From contig NZ_JANBVH010000039.1 in NCBI RefSeq assembly GCF_024273235.1, positions 1-37,730 of the forward strand: DNA of 37,730 nt. Direction: 5' to 3'. The stretch is from Sphingomonas faeni. GTDB lineage: Bacteria; Pseudomonadota; Alphaproteobacteria; Sphingomonadales; Sphingomonadaceae. Below are positions 30,347 through 37,650 of this stretch, piece by piece; position 1 is the first letter of the stretch; the number at the start of each line of letters is the position of its first letter. Below the pieces are notes generated by a model that saw nothing but the letters and a program-made list of their open reading frames with translations, searched no databases and was not told where the DNA came from. Position numbers and translations under genes: made by a program.

Positions 30347-32287
30347 TCATGCCTGCCCGGGGTTCTTGTAAGCCGCCTTCGGGTCGAGCACGCCCGCGCC
30401 GAAGTCGTGGCGAACCTTCCACTCGATGCCGTCGACGCGGAAGCCGTCTTGGCTCTCGGTGAAGGGCTCGCGGTTCCCGTTCAGGTAGACGCTGACGAAC
30501 GCGGGCCAGATTTCCGGATCCGGGAAGAGATACCACGCCGCCGGGTTGACCAAGCGAGGGTCGGCGATCGGCTCGAGCTTGCCCGCGAAGGGGTTCGCCA
30601 CGTCGCCGGTGAAGGACGTTACCGCCGTGCTGCCCGATCCGGTGGTTACGGTCGAGGGGACCGTGGCGCTTGAAACGAGCGTCTCGGCCGCCGTCTGAAG
30701 CCCGGTCGGAACCAGCAGGAACTTCGGCTGCACGTCGATCAGCGTTACGTTGTCGCGGTCCTTCTGACTCCGCATCGCCTGCCGGGCTGCATCGAGCGTG
30801 GCGATCGTGGGGGGCCCGCCGGCCCCAGCCAAGTTTCCGTGCTGCGCGTCGAACCACGGAATGCCGTCACGCAGGGGAATGTTGCTGTTGATCGTGGCGG
30901 CGAGGATCGTTGCTTCCATCTGCGAGGCGGCGAATGCCATTACCTGCACGATGTCCGCCAGCGCGCCGAGGCTGTCATTGATCAGCATCTGACGGCTGAA
31001 GTTGATGATGTTGCCGAACGTTTGCAGCTGGTAGCTGCCGCTGCTCTCACTCAGCGTCTTGTTCTTGAACTCGCCCGCCTCGTTGACCTGGTCGAGCGAG
31101 CCGAAGCCGCTCATCTGGATTCCGACCTGCTCCTTGAAGTTGGGAGCATCGCGGATCGCCGTCAGTCGCTTCAGCTGAGATTCCTGCGCTCGGTAGCGCG
31201 CGACCAACGCCGCATCGACGCCCGCCTGCATGATCAGCGGGAAGTCGCTGGTCGTATGCGTGATGACGGTTGCGCGCGCGGTGAACGGGTTGGGTTGCAT
31301 CGCCATGGCGGCAACGCGATCGGTGCTCATTCGATAGGCGTCCTGCACGCCGCTGCGGGAGAGGTGGTCGCGCGCCATATCCACGAGGGACATGCCTCGA
31401 TATTCCGCCGATGCGCCCGCCGCCGGCTTATTCAGCAGCTTGGCCCCGATCGCGTCGCTCATTGCTTTCACGCGAACCGTCGGATCGTCCAGAGTCTGGT
31501 GCCCGCTGCCGCCGAACTGGTGGCCGATGTTGTGCCGATCGCCGTCGGTCGCGAGGTGGTCGAGGATCGAAGCCCGCGCCTGGTCGAGATCGATGCCGCG
31601 CGTGATGAGGTCCTGCGTGACGTTCTGAGGGACGCGGTGCTTTGCGCCCAGCGCCATGATGGTCGAGATGCGGGTACGCTCGAGCGTAACCGCCGCCTGC
31701 GTGTCGTCGGTGAGGGGGGGCATGTTCGTTCCTTTCAAGGCAACGGGTGTGTGACGGAAGCCAAAGGCAGAGACGTTCGCCATCGCTGCGATTTTCAGGT
31801 CGGGGGCGATCCGGTCCGCGAAGCCTTGCTCCACCGCCTGCGCTGCGCTCATCCAGGTTTCGGCGCCGAGCATGGCGACGAGCTCGTCTTCTCCGATCCC
31901 GCTTCGCTTGCCGTAGATCCCGACAAGCTGGTCGCGGATGCGATCTAGCTTATCAGCGGCCGCCCGAAGCTCGGGCGCATCGCCAATCGCTACATCCCAG
32001 GGGTTATGAATCATCAGCATCGACGCTTCGGCCATCACGCATTCGTCGCAGGCCGCGGCGATCGCGGATGCCATCGAGGCCGCGAGGCCGTCGACGTAGG
32101 CCGTTACCTTCCAGCGATAGTCGCGAATGGCCGCGATGATCGCGAGCCCTTCCATGACGTAACCGCCGGGCGAATTGATGCGAAGGGATAGGGGGCCGGA
32201 GGCGGCGCGGATCAGCGGGGCGATGGTCTTCGAGTCGAGCTTGTCGAACTCATCACCGATCACGCCGTACAGGATTATCTCTGCCAT
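30347..32287 (-). CDS. Prohead protease-major capsid protein fusion
   Basis: A 646-residue two-domain phage protein. Residues 1-165 form a ClpP-like (S14) maturation protease: oxyanion loop INSPGGYV, catalytic S71 in DGLAASMASA, H94 in LMIHNPWD, and the closing AVEQGFADRI. A linker (about 165-270, likely scaffold-like) leads to an HK97/Mu-T-like capsid domain (about 280-646) with NEAGEFKNKTLSESSGSYQL, FSRQMLINDSLGAL and a terminal RHDFGAGVLDPKAAYK. Single-chain fusions are known in some phages. The start at MAEIILYG is chosen because the longer frame overlaps the upstream gene by about 50 bases. No portal or terminase is adjacent. Confidence 0.9.
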   Translation of the reverse strand: MAEIILYGVIGDEFDKLDSKTIAPLIRAASGPLSLRINSPGGYVMEGLAIIAAIRDYRWKVTAYVDGLAASMASAIAAACDECVMAEASMLMIHNPWDVAIGDAPELRAAADKLDRIRDQLVGIYGKRSGIGEDELVAMLGAETWMSAAQAVEQGFADRIAPDLKIAAMANVSAFGFRHTPVALKGTNMPPLTDDTQAAVTLERTRISTIMALGAKHRVPQNVTQDLITRGIDLDQARASILDHLATDGDRHNIGHQFGGSGHQTLDDPTVRVKAMSDAIGAKLLNKPAAGASAEYRGMSLVDMARDHLSRSGVQDAYRMSTDRVAAMAMQPNPFTARATVITHTTSDFPLIMQAGVDAALVARYRAQESQLKRLTAIRDAPNFKEQVGIQMSGFGSLDQVNEAGEFKNKTLSESSGSYQLQTFGNIINFSRQMLINDSLGALADIVQVMAFAASQMEATILAATINSNIPLRDGIPWFDAQHGNLAGAGGPPTIATLDAARQAMRSQKDRDNVTLIDVQPKFLLVPTGLQTAAETLVSSATVPSTVTTGSGSTAVTSFTGDVANPFAGKLEPIADPRLVNPAAWYLFPDPEIWPAFVSVYLNGNREPFTESQDGFRVDGIEWKVRHDFGAGVLDPKAAYKNPGQA

Positions 32288-32297
32288 GACGGCAGGG

Positions 32298-32531
32298 TTA
32301 CGCGATCCCGTCCCGCGCCTCGCCTGACATATGGGAGCATATGGGAGCATTGGCCGGACTGCGCATTGAGCGCCTGAAGGCCAGCAGGTCGCCCCACTGG
32401 TAGCGGACCCGCCCGCCGGGGGAAAGGTCGCATGCGATCAGCTTCGCCCGCCGCCACCGTGCAAGCGTCTTGGGGTGAACCCGAAGCGCCGCCGCCGCCT
32501 GCGCCTCGGTCATAACCTCCGGGTCAGCCAC
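32298..32531 (-). CDS. Excisionase-like MerR-type HTH protein
   Basis: A protein of about 77 residues. MTEAQAAAALRVHPKTLARW followed by RVRYQWGDLLAFR is the HTH_17/excisionase DNA-binding pattern. The start is either the GTG at 32531, overlapping the previous stop, or the ATG at 32513, where GGAGG is only two bases away and so too close for normal use. Two tandem ATGGGAGCAT units occur in the last codons. It lies directly upstream of the capsid gene. Confidence 0.78.
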   Translation of the reverse strand: MADPEVMTEAQAAAALRVHPKTLARWRRAKLIACDLSPGGRVRYQWGDLLAFRRSMRSPANAPICSHMSGEARDGIA

Positions 32532-32694
32532 GATCCGCGGCCCGGTACCGGACGAAGGCGGCGACATACACCGGCGCGGTAAGGCCGGGCCGGGGCAGGT
32601 CGCCCGCCCGCATCCGGAGTGCGACCCAGCCGTCTGACATGCCGAGCAACCAGGCAACTTCGCGCCGCGTCATGGCGGCAGTCTCTATACTCAT
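32524..32694 (-). CDS. Small HTH DNA-binding protein
   Basis: A 56-residue protein. MSIETAAMTRREVAWLLGMS then DGWVALRMRAGDLPRPGL is a minimal helix-turn-helix of the AlpA/excisionase type. The start has a good ribosome-binding site (GAGGGG), favouring 32694 over a longer frame. Its stop overlaps the next HTH gene. Two consecutive excisionase-like genes, plus AlpA, give the element three proteins of this type. Confidence 0.75.
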   Translation of the reverse strand: MSIETAAMTRREVAWLLGMSDGWVALRMRAGDLPRPGLTAPVYVAAFVRYRAADRG

Positions 32695-32864
32695 AATTGT
32701 ACCCCTCGAATACTTGGGAATGGCTGAATTCCGCCGTTTTAATACTGGCGGCGGCGGCACCCTGTGGAAGGCCATGGCTAGAAAAGACCTGCGACATTGC
32801 TCCCCTCACTACGCCCGATCCCGACAGGGACCCGGAGGGCGGGGGGCGGCGAGGTGCCGCCGCC

Positions 32865-33071
32865 CTAGCTGAGTTGCCCTCGCCTCCATTCGGCCCCGGC
32901 CGTGTCCAGCCCGTGCTGCATCAGCTCGATCGCGGCCTCTTCGCCGAAGTGCCGTTGAAGGATGGCAGCTGCCGCGCTCATGAGGACGGACGCTGCCCGA
33001 GCCGGTTCGTCGGTTCGGTCTAGCGCTCGCTGCAATAGGTCTTTCGCAATCGTCTCGTGCTCGATGTTCAT
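32865..33071 (-). CDS. Small hypothetical helical protein
   Basis: A 68-residue protein (MNIEHETIAKDLLQRALDRT at the start). Its ATG overlaps the stop of the 234-residue gene (ATGA), which supports it as real. No family recognised. The 170 bases after it (32695-32864) contain no gene and probably carry the promoter of the HTH-capsid block. Confidence 0.7.
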   Translation of the reverse strand: MNIEHETIAKDLLQRALDRTDEPARAASVLMSAAAAILQRHFGEEAAIELMQHGLDTAGAEWRRGQLS

Positions 33072-33772
33072 CGGTCATCTCCGTCGATAGTTGGGTCAGC
33101 TGCCCCGGGCTCGAGGTTGAAGGTGCTGCCATCAGCACGGCACCGCATCGCCATGCCAAACTTGCGCATGTTCCGATTGAATGCCGCGATGTCCGAGGCT
33201 GGTATGCGATCGTCCTCAGGTGCAACGTCAGCGACCACTCGCTCCCAAGGCCTCGCGCTCTGGTCCGGCCTCGATCGCCCCTCGATGACCATCGCCATTG
33301 CCTCGAGGCGGTAGGTCTCTTCCCGTCTGGTCGCGACCATCGGGTCGGCGATGGCCCGTATCTGGCCCACGGCTGGCATGAAGCCACGTTCGGAACGCTT
33401 AATCGCCTCGTCGATGGCGTATGCCAGCACGTCATGGGGCAGATCCCAGAGCAGCCGTCCGGTTTCCTGCAGCCATGCAGCGGCGCGGTCAGGATCCTTC
33501 TCGTGACCGTGTGCCATTGCCATGCTGGAGAGCCGTTTCTTCAGCCAGTCGCGGGGGCACGGCGCCAGCGACGCGCGATAGACGCGAGCACCTTCGACAA
33601 CCTGCCGGCGTTCCTCGCTCGATACGATCGAGAACATCGCATCGGCAGCGTTCCATGGCGTGCTGCGGAAGCGGTTGTCAGCCAAAGTCGACGCGATCGT
33701 GGGCGGCAAGGACGGCGTCGCCGACGGCGTGGTGATTTGCCGGCGATCGTCGAGTCGAGCGAGATTGTTCAT
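33068..33772 (-). CDS. Hypothetical protein, candidate replication partner
   Basis: A 234-residue protein with a low-complexity start and a helical core (CPRDWLKKRLSSMAMAHGHE, then WLQETGRLLWDLPHDVLAYA and RGFMPAVGQIRAIADPM). I recognise no family with confidence. Its position directly after an HTH replication-type gene is where helicase loaders or lambda P-like proteins usually lie, so a replication role is inference. AAGGA precedes the ATG at 33772, giving a 95-base overlap with the upstream gene; an internal ATG at 33637 would remove it. Confidence 0.65.
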   Translation of the reverse strand: MNNLARLDDRRQITTPSATPSLPPTIASTLADNRFRSTPWNAADAMFSIVSSEERRQVVEGARVYRASLAPCPRDWLKKRLSSMAMAHGHEKDPDRAAAWLQETGRLLWDLPHDVLAYAIDEAIKRSERGFMPAVGQIRAIADPMVATRREETYRLEAMAMVIEGRSRPDQSARPWERVVADVAPEDDRIPASDIAAFNRNMRKFGMAMRCRADGSTFNLEPGAADPTIDGDDR

Positions 33773-34427
33773 TTTGGGGATCCTTGATTGGGAAGAGGCC
33801 GAGCCAAAGCTCGCGCGTCGATTGGTCGAGGACATCGCCAGGCGGATGGCCTGCGTCGGCAAGCTTCCGAAGGTGCTCAATGCTGAGGGCGAGCGCGCGG
33901 CTGGTTGGTTTCGCGCCCTTCGTCCGGCGCATCTCCAGCCAGCCCTCCCAAGCTTCCACGGGGATCCAGTCCGGCAGCTTTACCACCACCGGTGGAGAAG
34001 CCCGGGCGGATCGCGCAGCGCTCTTCGGAGAAGACGAAGTCTTCGAAGAAGATTGGTTGTTCTTGGCTATTAGGGTGTCAGTGGGACGGGTCTTAACGTC
34101 ATCCGCGACGGGCGTCGCATTGACGGGCGTCGGACTGACGCCCGTCACACTGACGGGTTTGGCATCGTCCAAAACGGGATGAACGGTATAGATCGCAGTC
34201 TCGTGCCGACGCTGGCGCTGCTGGATATGACCGGCCTCGACCAAACGACGGATAGCGCGTTGCACGGTGCGCTCGGACTTGCCCAACTTCTCCACGAGGT
34301 GAGCGATTGAGGGCCACGCCTTGCCGTCCTTTGCCATGAAGGCGAGGCGAACCAGCACAGCGCGCTCGTGCTCGTCCAGGCCGGGAACGTCGTACGCGTC
34401 CCGGATCAGGTCAAACCCGTCCCTCAT
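33678..34427 (-). CDS. Helix-turn-helix replication-type protein
   Basis: A 249-residue protein. The N-terminal winged helix (about 15-70) reads AWPSIAHLVEKLGKSERTVQ then RAIRRLVEAGHI, the pattern of phage replication initiators of the O/DnaD-like class. A Ser/Thr/Ala-rich linker (about 95-145) leads to a C-terminal domain (LPDWIPVEAWEGWLEMRRTK). The start at 34427 is preferred because GAGG lies eight bases upstream; the longer frame to 34523 has no support. It probably binds the element's origin, possibly one of the repeat arrays. Confidence 0.78.
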   Translation of the reverse strand: MRDGFDLIRDAYDVPGLDEHERAVLVRLAFMAKDGKAWPSIAHLVEKLGKSERTVQRAIRRLVEAGHIQQRQRRHETAIYTVHPVLDDAKPVSVTGVSPTPVNATPVADDVKTRPTDTLIAKNNQSSSKTSSSPKSAARSARASPPVVVKLPDWIPVEAWEGWLEMRRTKGAKPTSRALALSIEHLRKLADAGHPPGDVLDQSTRELWLGLFPIKDPQNEQSRSTRRSPANHHAVGDAVLAAHDRVDFG

Positions 34428-34470
34428 GCGCCAGACCTCAGTCCAAGCGCCGCCATGCACGCTGCCTGAA

Positions 34471-34731
34471 TCACTTGGAGGCTTTCCGGGCAAGTCGGGC
34501 AACGGCTGCCTGCCGGCGGTCAAGCTCAGACCCGATAGCGCTGCCGATCGTCGTGAACGAAATTGCAGACGAAAACGGGTTGATGTAAAGTGGGATGAAC
34601 CTCTCGCCAGCCAGCCTGTGGTTTTTAGCCCTCGCAGCGGTTCGAGCCGCCGCGGGGGCTTTTACTTTTCGGCTCGGTGGAGCGCCCGAAAGGTTAGCCA
34701 ATTTGGCCGGGACGCCGAGGGAGATAACCAT
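34471..34731 (-). CDS. Doubtful small ORF at the right end of the element
   Basis: An 86-codon frame with a GGAAG-type ribosome-binding site. Its C-terminus (SELDRRQAAVARLARKAS) looks protein-like. Against it, a strong plus-strand terminator lies inside the frame (34627-34669). If it is not real, the stretch 34428-34785 holds only that terminator and possibly a small RNA. Confidence 0.3.
   Translation of the reverse strand: MVISLGVPAKLANLSGAPPSRKVKAPAAARTAARAKNHRLAGERFIPLYINPFSSAISFTTIGSAIGSELDRRQAAVARLARKASK
34627..34669 (+). terminator. Strong plus-strand terminator near the right end
   Basis: A 14-bp stem (34627-34640 with 34647-34660; one G-T pair, one mismatch) around TTCGAG is followed by TTTTACTTTT. 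No plus-strand gene is visible upstream for many kilobases, so it either ends a small RNA or insulates the element. Confidence 0.6.
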
Positions 34732-34785
34732 AGCAGAGCTTCCAGTTAGCCTGCTTAAGTCATTGTAATCCGCGCAAGGTTGATG

Positions 34786-34803
34786 CCCTCACGGGGCATC
34801 CAG
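34786..34803 (+). repeat. attR, 18-bp core CCTCACGGGGCATCCAGC
   Basis: An exact copy of 23837-23854, in the same orientation. It contains only the acceptor and part of the T arm of the tRNA, so it is not a second tRNA gene. The following 122 bases to 34925 hold nothing I can assign. Confidence 0.88.
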
Positions 34804-34925
34804 CCACCACCATCCCATTCTCGCCAGTCAAGTGACGTCGCCCTCGCGCGCATCGCTGGACAGGGTATTCGGCACCGACGCACAGTTCGACCATCAACGG
34901 CGTCGATCGAACGATCCCGCGATGC

Positions 34926-35264
34926 TCAGTCGATCCGCGTCACGTCCTCGTCGTGCCCGCTGCCCGAACTGAGGAAGGCGAGCCCCATCAGCAGGCCGGC
35001 CATCATCACCGATCCGCCGACCCCGCCGATCACCGCCAGCATCGTCACCAGATGCAGCGGTCCCTGCAGATGCGCCATCACCGCGATCACCGCCGCGACG
35101 CAGATCGCCGCGGCCAGCACCATCCACGCCATGATCTCCCGAAACCGCGCCCATGCGAACGCCGCATAATGCGGGTCGTCCAGTCCAGTCGGGAGTCCGG
35201 TCGGCGGGTCGGCCGGAGCGTTGGGCTGGCGATCGGTCATCGCTTCACATTGCCGCGCAAACAT
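34926..35264 (-). CDS. Small two-TM membrane protein
   Basis: A 112-residue protein with a polar N-terminus and two membrane helices (about 46-66 and 72-97), ending in an acidic tail (GSGHDEDVTRID). Family not recognised. The start at 35264 is supported by GAGGAAACC before the ATG; an ATG at 35240 would give 104 residues. It is divergent from the CBS-domain gene with 47 bases between starts. This is host sequence outside attR. Confidence 0.75.
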   Translation of the reverse strand: MFARQCEAMTDRQPNAPADPPTGLPTGLDDPHYAAFAWARFREIMAWMVLAAAICVAAVIAVMAHLQGPLHLVTMLAVIGGVGGSVMMAGLLMGLAFLSSGSGHDEDVTRID

Positions 35265-35311
35265 GGTTTCCTCAAGCCACGCGCAACAGACGCAGTTGAG
35301 GAGAGGCGAAG

Positions 35312-35740
35312 ATGACGATCGCGGCGATCCTGAAGGACCGAAAGGGTGGCATCCAGTCGCTCACCCCCGATACGACCGTGGCGGAGGCGGTGGCCCTGCT
35401 CGCGGAGAAGCGGATCGGGGCGGCACCGGTGCTCGACGACGGCCGCGTGGTCGGCATCTTCTCCGAACGCGACGTCATCCACTGCCTGCAGGTGGATGGC
35501 GCCACGGCGTTAGCGCAGCGGATCGGCGACGTGATGACCACGGAGGTGAAGTCGGTCGGCCCGAGCGAGTCGGTCATCGGCGCGCTATCGCTGATGACCC
35601 AGCGCCGGATCCGTCATCTGCCCGTGATCGAGGGCGACACGCTCGTCGGATTCGTCTCGATCGGCGATCTCGTCAAATACCGCATCGACCGGATCGAAGC
35701 CGACGCCGCGGCGATGCGCGAATACATCCAGTCCGCCTGA
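35312..35740 (+). CDS. Two-CBS-domain protein
   Basis: A 142-residue cytoplasmic protein made of a tandem CBS pair (Bateman module): VAEAVALLAEKRIGAAPVLD then VVGIFSERDVIHCL, and VIGALSLMTQRRIRHLPVIE then LVGFVSIGDLVKYRID. CBS pairs bind adenine nucleotides and usually report energy state. There is no attached catalytic domain. A strong ribosome-binding site (GAGGAGAGG) precedes the ATG. It stands alone. Confidence 0.92.
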   Translation: MTIAAILKDRKGGIQSLTPDTTVAEAVALLAEKRIGAAPVLDDGRVVGIFSERDVIHCLQVDGATALAQRIGDVMTTEVKSVGPSESVIGALSLMTQRRIRHLPVIEGDTLVGFVSIGDLVKYRIDRIEADAAAMREYIQSA

Positions 35741-35759
35741 CCAAGGCTCGTCCGAGTAT

Positions 35760-35811
35760 CCTCCCCCGCCAGGGGGAGGTGGACCGCAAAGCGGGACCAA
35801 GGGGGAGGATA
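35760..35811. repeat. Intergenic repeat CCTCCCCC-GCCA-GGGGGAGG and partner
   Basis: An 8-bp perfect hairpin (35760-35779), followed by ACCGCAAAGCGGGACCAAGG and GGGGGAGGA. It lies between convergent genes and resembles dispersed sphingomonad repeats; it may act as a bidirectional transcript end. Confidence 0.5.
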
Positions 35812-35862
35812 CGGAACCGCTGTTCGATCCCGCACCCGCGGCCTCAACCTTACGGTAGTCGC

Positions 35863-37416
35863 TCAACCCGCAACCGGCTGCTTCCGCACGACCGCAACCA
35901 GGTCCCGGATCGTCGACCGCGCAAACACCAGCATCCAGGTCGCATAGACCGCGGCCCCGACCGGCACGAGCACGGCCAGCCGCCAATGCGCATCGAGCGG
36001 CGGCAGGCCGCGGTCGACCAGCGTGACGATCGCCGCCATCGCGATCGCCGCGATCGCCGGCGCTGCGACCGCGCGCACTACGTCGCGCGCCCGCACGCCG
36101 ATCACCGGCAAGGTCCGCCACGCGCTGATCGCCAAATACACCGGATACGCCGCGATCCAGGCGATCCCCATCCCTGTCGGGCCCCATTGCACGCCGACCA
36201 GGAACGCCATCGTCAGGATCAGCGCCCCGGTCGCGCCGTTCCTGACGCCGATCCCCGGCCGGCCGCGCGCATCGGACGCGGGCGTGAACAGCACTTGCAA
36301 CGTCATGAACGGCATCGCCAGCGCGAGCAGGTGCACCACCGGCGCCGTCTCGCGCCATTTCTCGCCGAGCACGGTCAGCACCAGCGGCTCGGCGGTCGCG
36401 GCGAGCCCCATGTAGAACGGCATCGCGACGATCATCACCATCGCCGCGCCCTTCACGAACGCACGCCCGATCGCGTCGGGATCCCCTTGCATCCGGGCAT
36501 AAGCCGAGAAGGCGACCTCGTTGAGCGGCGGCACGAACTTCGACACGAAGATCTGGGTGAGGAACAGGCTGGTCGTATAGATGCCGAGCATATGCGGGGA
36601 AAAGCTGCGCCCGGCGATGAACACGTCGGCCTGGCTTTGCAGGAACCAGAACAGCTGCCCCGCCGCCATGACCCCGCCATAGCGCGCGATCGTCCCCGCG
36701 CCGCGAAAATCGAAGCTCGGCCAGACCAGCGATCGCGCGCTCCACGTCATCATCGCGCCGCGCACACTGAACAGCACGATCGGTGCGAGCACCAACGTCC
36801 ATACCCCCAGACCATAGAGTGCCCCGCCGAGCGCCGCACTGGCCGAGGCGATCGACGCGGTGATGTTCGCCTTGGCCTGGTGCCGGAAGTCCATCGAACG
36901 CGACAACAGCGCATAGGGGAGCGCGATGAACGGCGTCGTCAGATAGAGCAGCGCCTGGACGCGGAGCATGTCGCCGACGATCGGCTGGCGATAATAAGCG
37001 GACGCCAGTGGCGCGAGCGAGAGCTGGGCGACGGCGAGTCCCACGTTCAGGACGATCAGCATCCCGAACAGCTGGCGAACTTCGCGCTCGGTGATCTCCT
37101 TCTGCTGGATGAGCCCGCTCGCCAGCCCATAGCCGTTGAGCATCGCCATGAAGGTGAGGACCACCTGGCACATCGCGAACAGCCCGTAATCGGCGGGCGC
37201 GAGGATCCGGATCACCAGGAAGGTCGCGCACCATTGCACCATCTGCGCGACGATCTGGCTGCCCGATCGCCATATGAGCGCGCTGCGGACCTGTCCGGCA
37301 AGCGAGGTTGGTCCGGAGGGCGCGCCCAAAGCGTCCGAGGGCCCAGGCGCCGACATGGTTTCGGGCACGTTCGCCGGCGGGGGGGCAGGGATCGCGGTAT
37401 CCATCGTATCGGGCAT
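35863..37416 (-). CDS. Oligosaccharide/lipopolysaccharide flippase (MOP superfamily)
   Basis: A 517-residue inner-membrane protein with about 12-14 helices after a proline-rich cytoplasmic start. SALIWRSGSQIVAQMVQWCA and LVIRILAPADYGLFAMCQVV are the polysaccharide-biosynthesis (Wzx/WzxC-like) signature, as is the central GRSFSPHMLGIYTTSLFL. It should flip lipid-linked sugar repeat units for exopolysaccharide or O-antigen. No glycosyltransferases lie within the window on either side. An alternative start at 37404 would shorten it by four residues. Confidence 0.9.
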   Translation of the reverse strand: MPDTMDTAIPAPPPANVPETMSAPGPSDALGAPSGPTSLAGQVRSALIWRSGSQIVAQMVQWCATFLVIRILAPADYGLFAMCQVVLTFMAMLNGYGLASGLIQQKEITEREVRQLFGMLIVLNVGLAVAQLSLAPLASAYYRQPIVGDMLRVQALLYLTTPFIALPYALLSRSMDFRHQAKANITASIASASAALGGALYGLGVWTLVLAPIVLFSVRGAMMTWSARSLVWPSFDFRGAGTIARYGGVMAAGQLFWFLQSQADVFIAGRSFSPHMLGIYTTSLFLTQIFVSKFVPPLNEVAFSAYARMQGDPDAIGRAFVKGAAMVMIVAMPFYMGLAATAEPLVLTVLGEKWRETAPVVHLLALAMPFMTLQVLFTPASDARGRPGIGVRNGATGALILTMAFLVGVQWGPTGMGIAWIAAYPVYLAISAWRTLPVIGVRARDVVRAVAAPAIAAIAMAAIVTLVDRGLPPLDAHWRLAVLVPVGAAVYATWMLVFARSTIRDLVAVVRKQPVAG

Positions 37417-37621
37417 GTAGCGGTATGGGCCTTCACAAGCGCTTAAGGCGAGACCCTAAAGACGGATGGTGCATGTCGTAGGACGCGCGGCCACTCCTCG
37501 TGGACTCCCGGCGGCGGAATGAGGTGCAGTTACAAGCGGTTCTTAAGCACCCGGCTGGGCGGGCGTGGGCGTCATAAACGCGCCAACTCGAGAAAATTGC
37601 CACAAATGTGAAAGATTGTGT

Positions 37622-37650
37622 TTGACGGTCCCGCGAACCCCGCCTAGAGG
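37622..37650 (+). promoter_or_regulatory. Strong promoter TTGACG-N17-TAGAGG at the right end
   Basis: The -35 (37622-37627) and -10 (37645-37650) are exactly 17 bases apart, with an AT-rich stretch (CACAAATGTGAAAGATTGTG) just upstream like an UP element. It points out of the window. The 314 bases from 37417 to the end contain no gene. The leader-like sequence after it suggests an rRNA operon, but no rRNA is visible. Confidence 0.6.

Larger units (their letters stand above)
23855..34803. mobile_element. Integrated satellite-like element (~10.9 kb) at tRNA-Gln
   Basis: The element is bounded by the 18-bp attL/attR repeat. It holds a tyrosine integrase at the left end and, toward the right, a replication-type HTH protein. 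In between are AlpA, RHH, MerR-like and excisionase-like regulators, a prohead protease-capsid fusion, a Panacea/two-TM pair, a membrane S24-like protein and about eight small unknown genes. No terminase, portal, tail, holin or endolysin is recognisable. Size, tRNA target and gene set resemble capsid-encoding phage-inducible islands; a decayed prophage is the alternative. Confidence 0.85.

Noticed and set aside
32331..32350. Tandem duplication ATGGGAGCAT x2
   Set aside because: Only two units, within the end of the HTH gene. It probably reflects replication slippage and has no evident function.
34781..34803. A possible second tRNA at the right end
   Set aside because: Only the last 16 bases of tRNA-Gln plus two are present. 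This is the attR copy, without D or anticodon arms.
35221..37446. A 741-codon plus-strand frame over the CBS and flippase genes
   Set aside because: It crosses two well-supported genes in another frame and has the low-complexity Arg/His/Asp composition of an antisense shadow.
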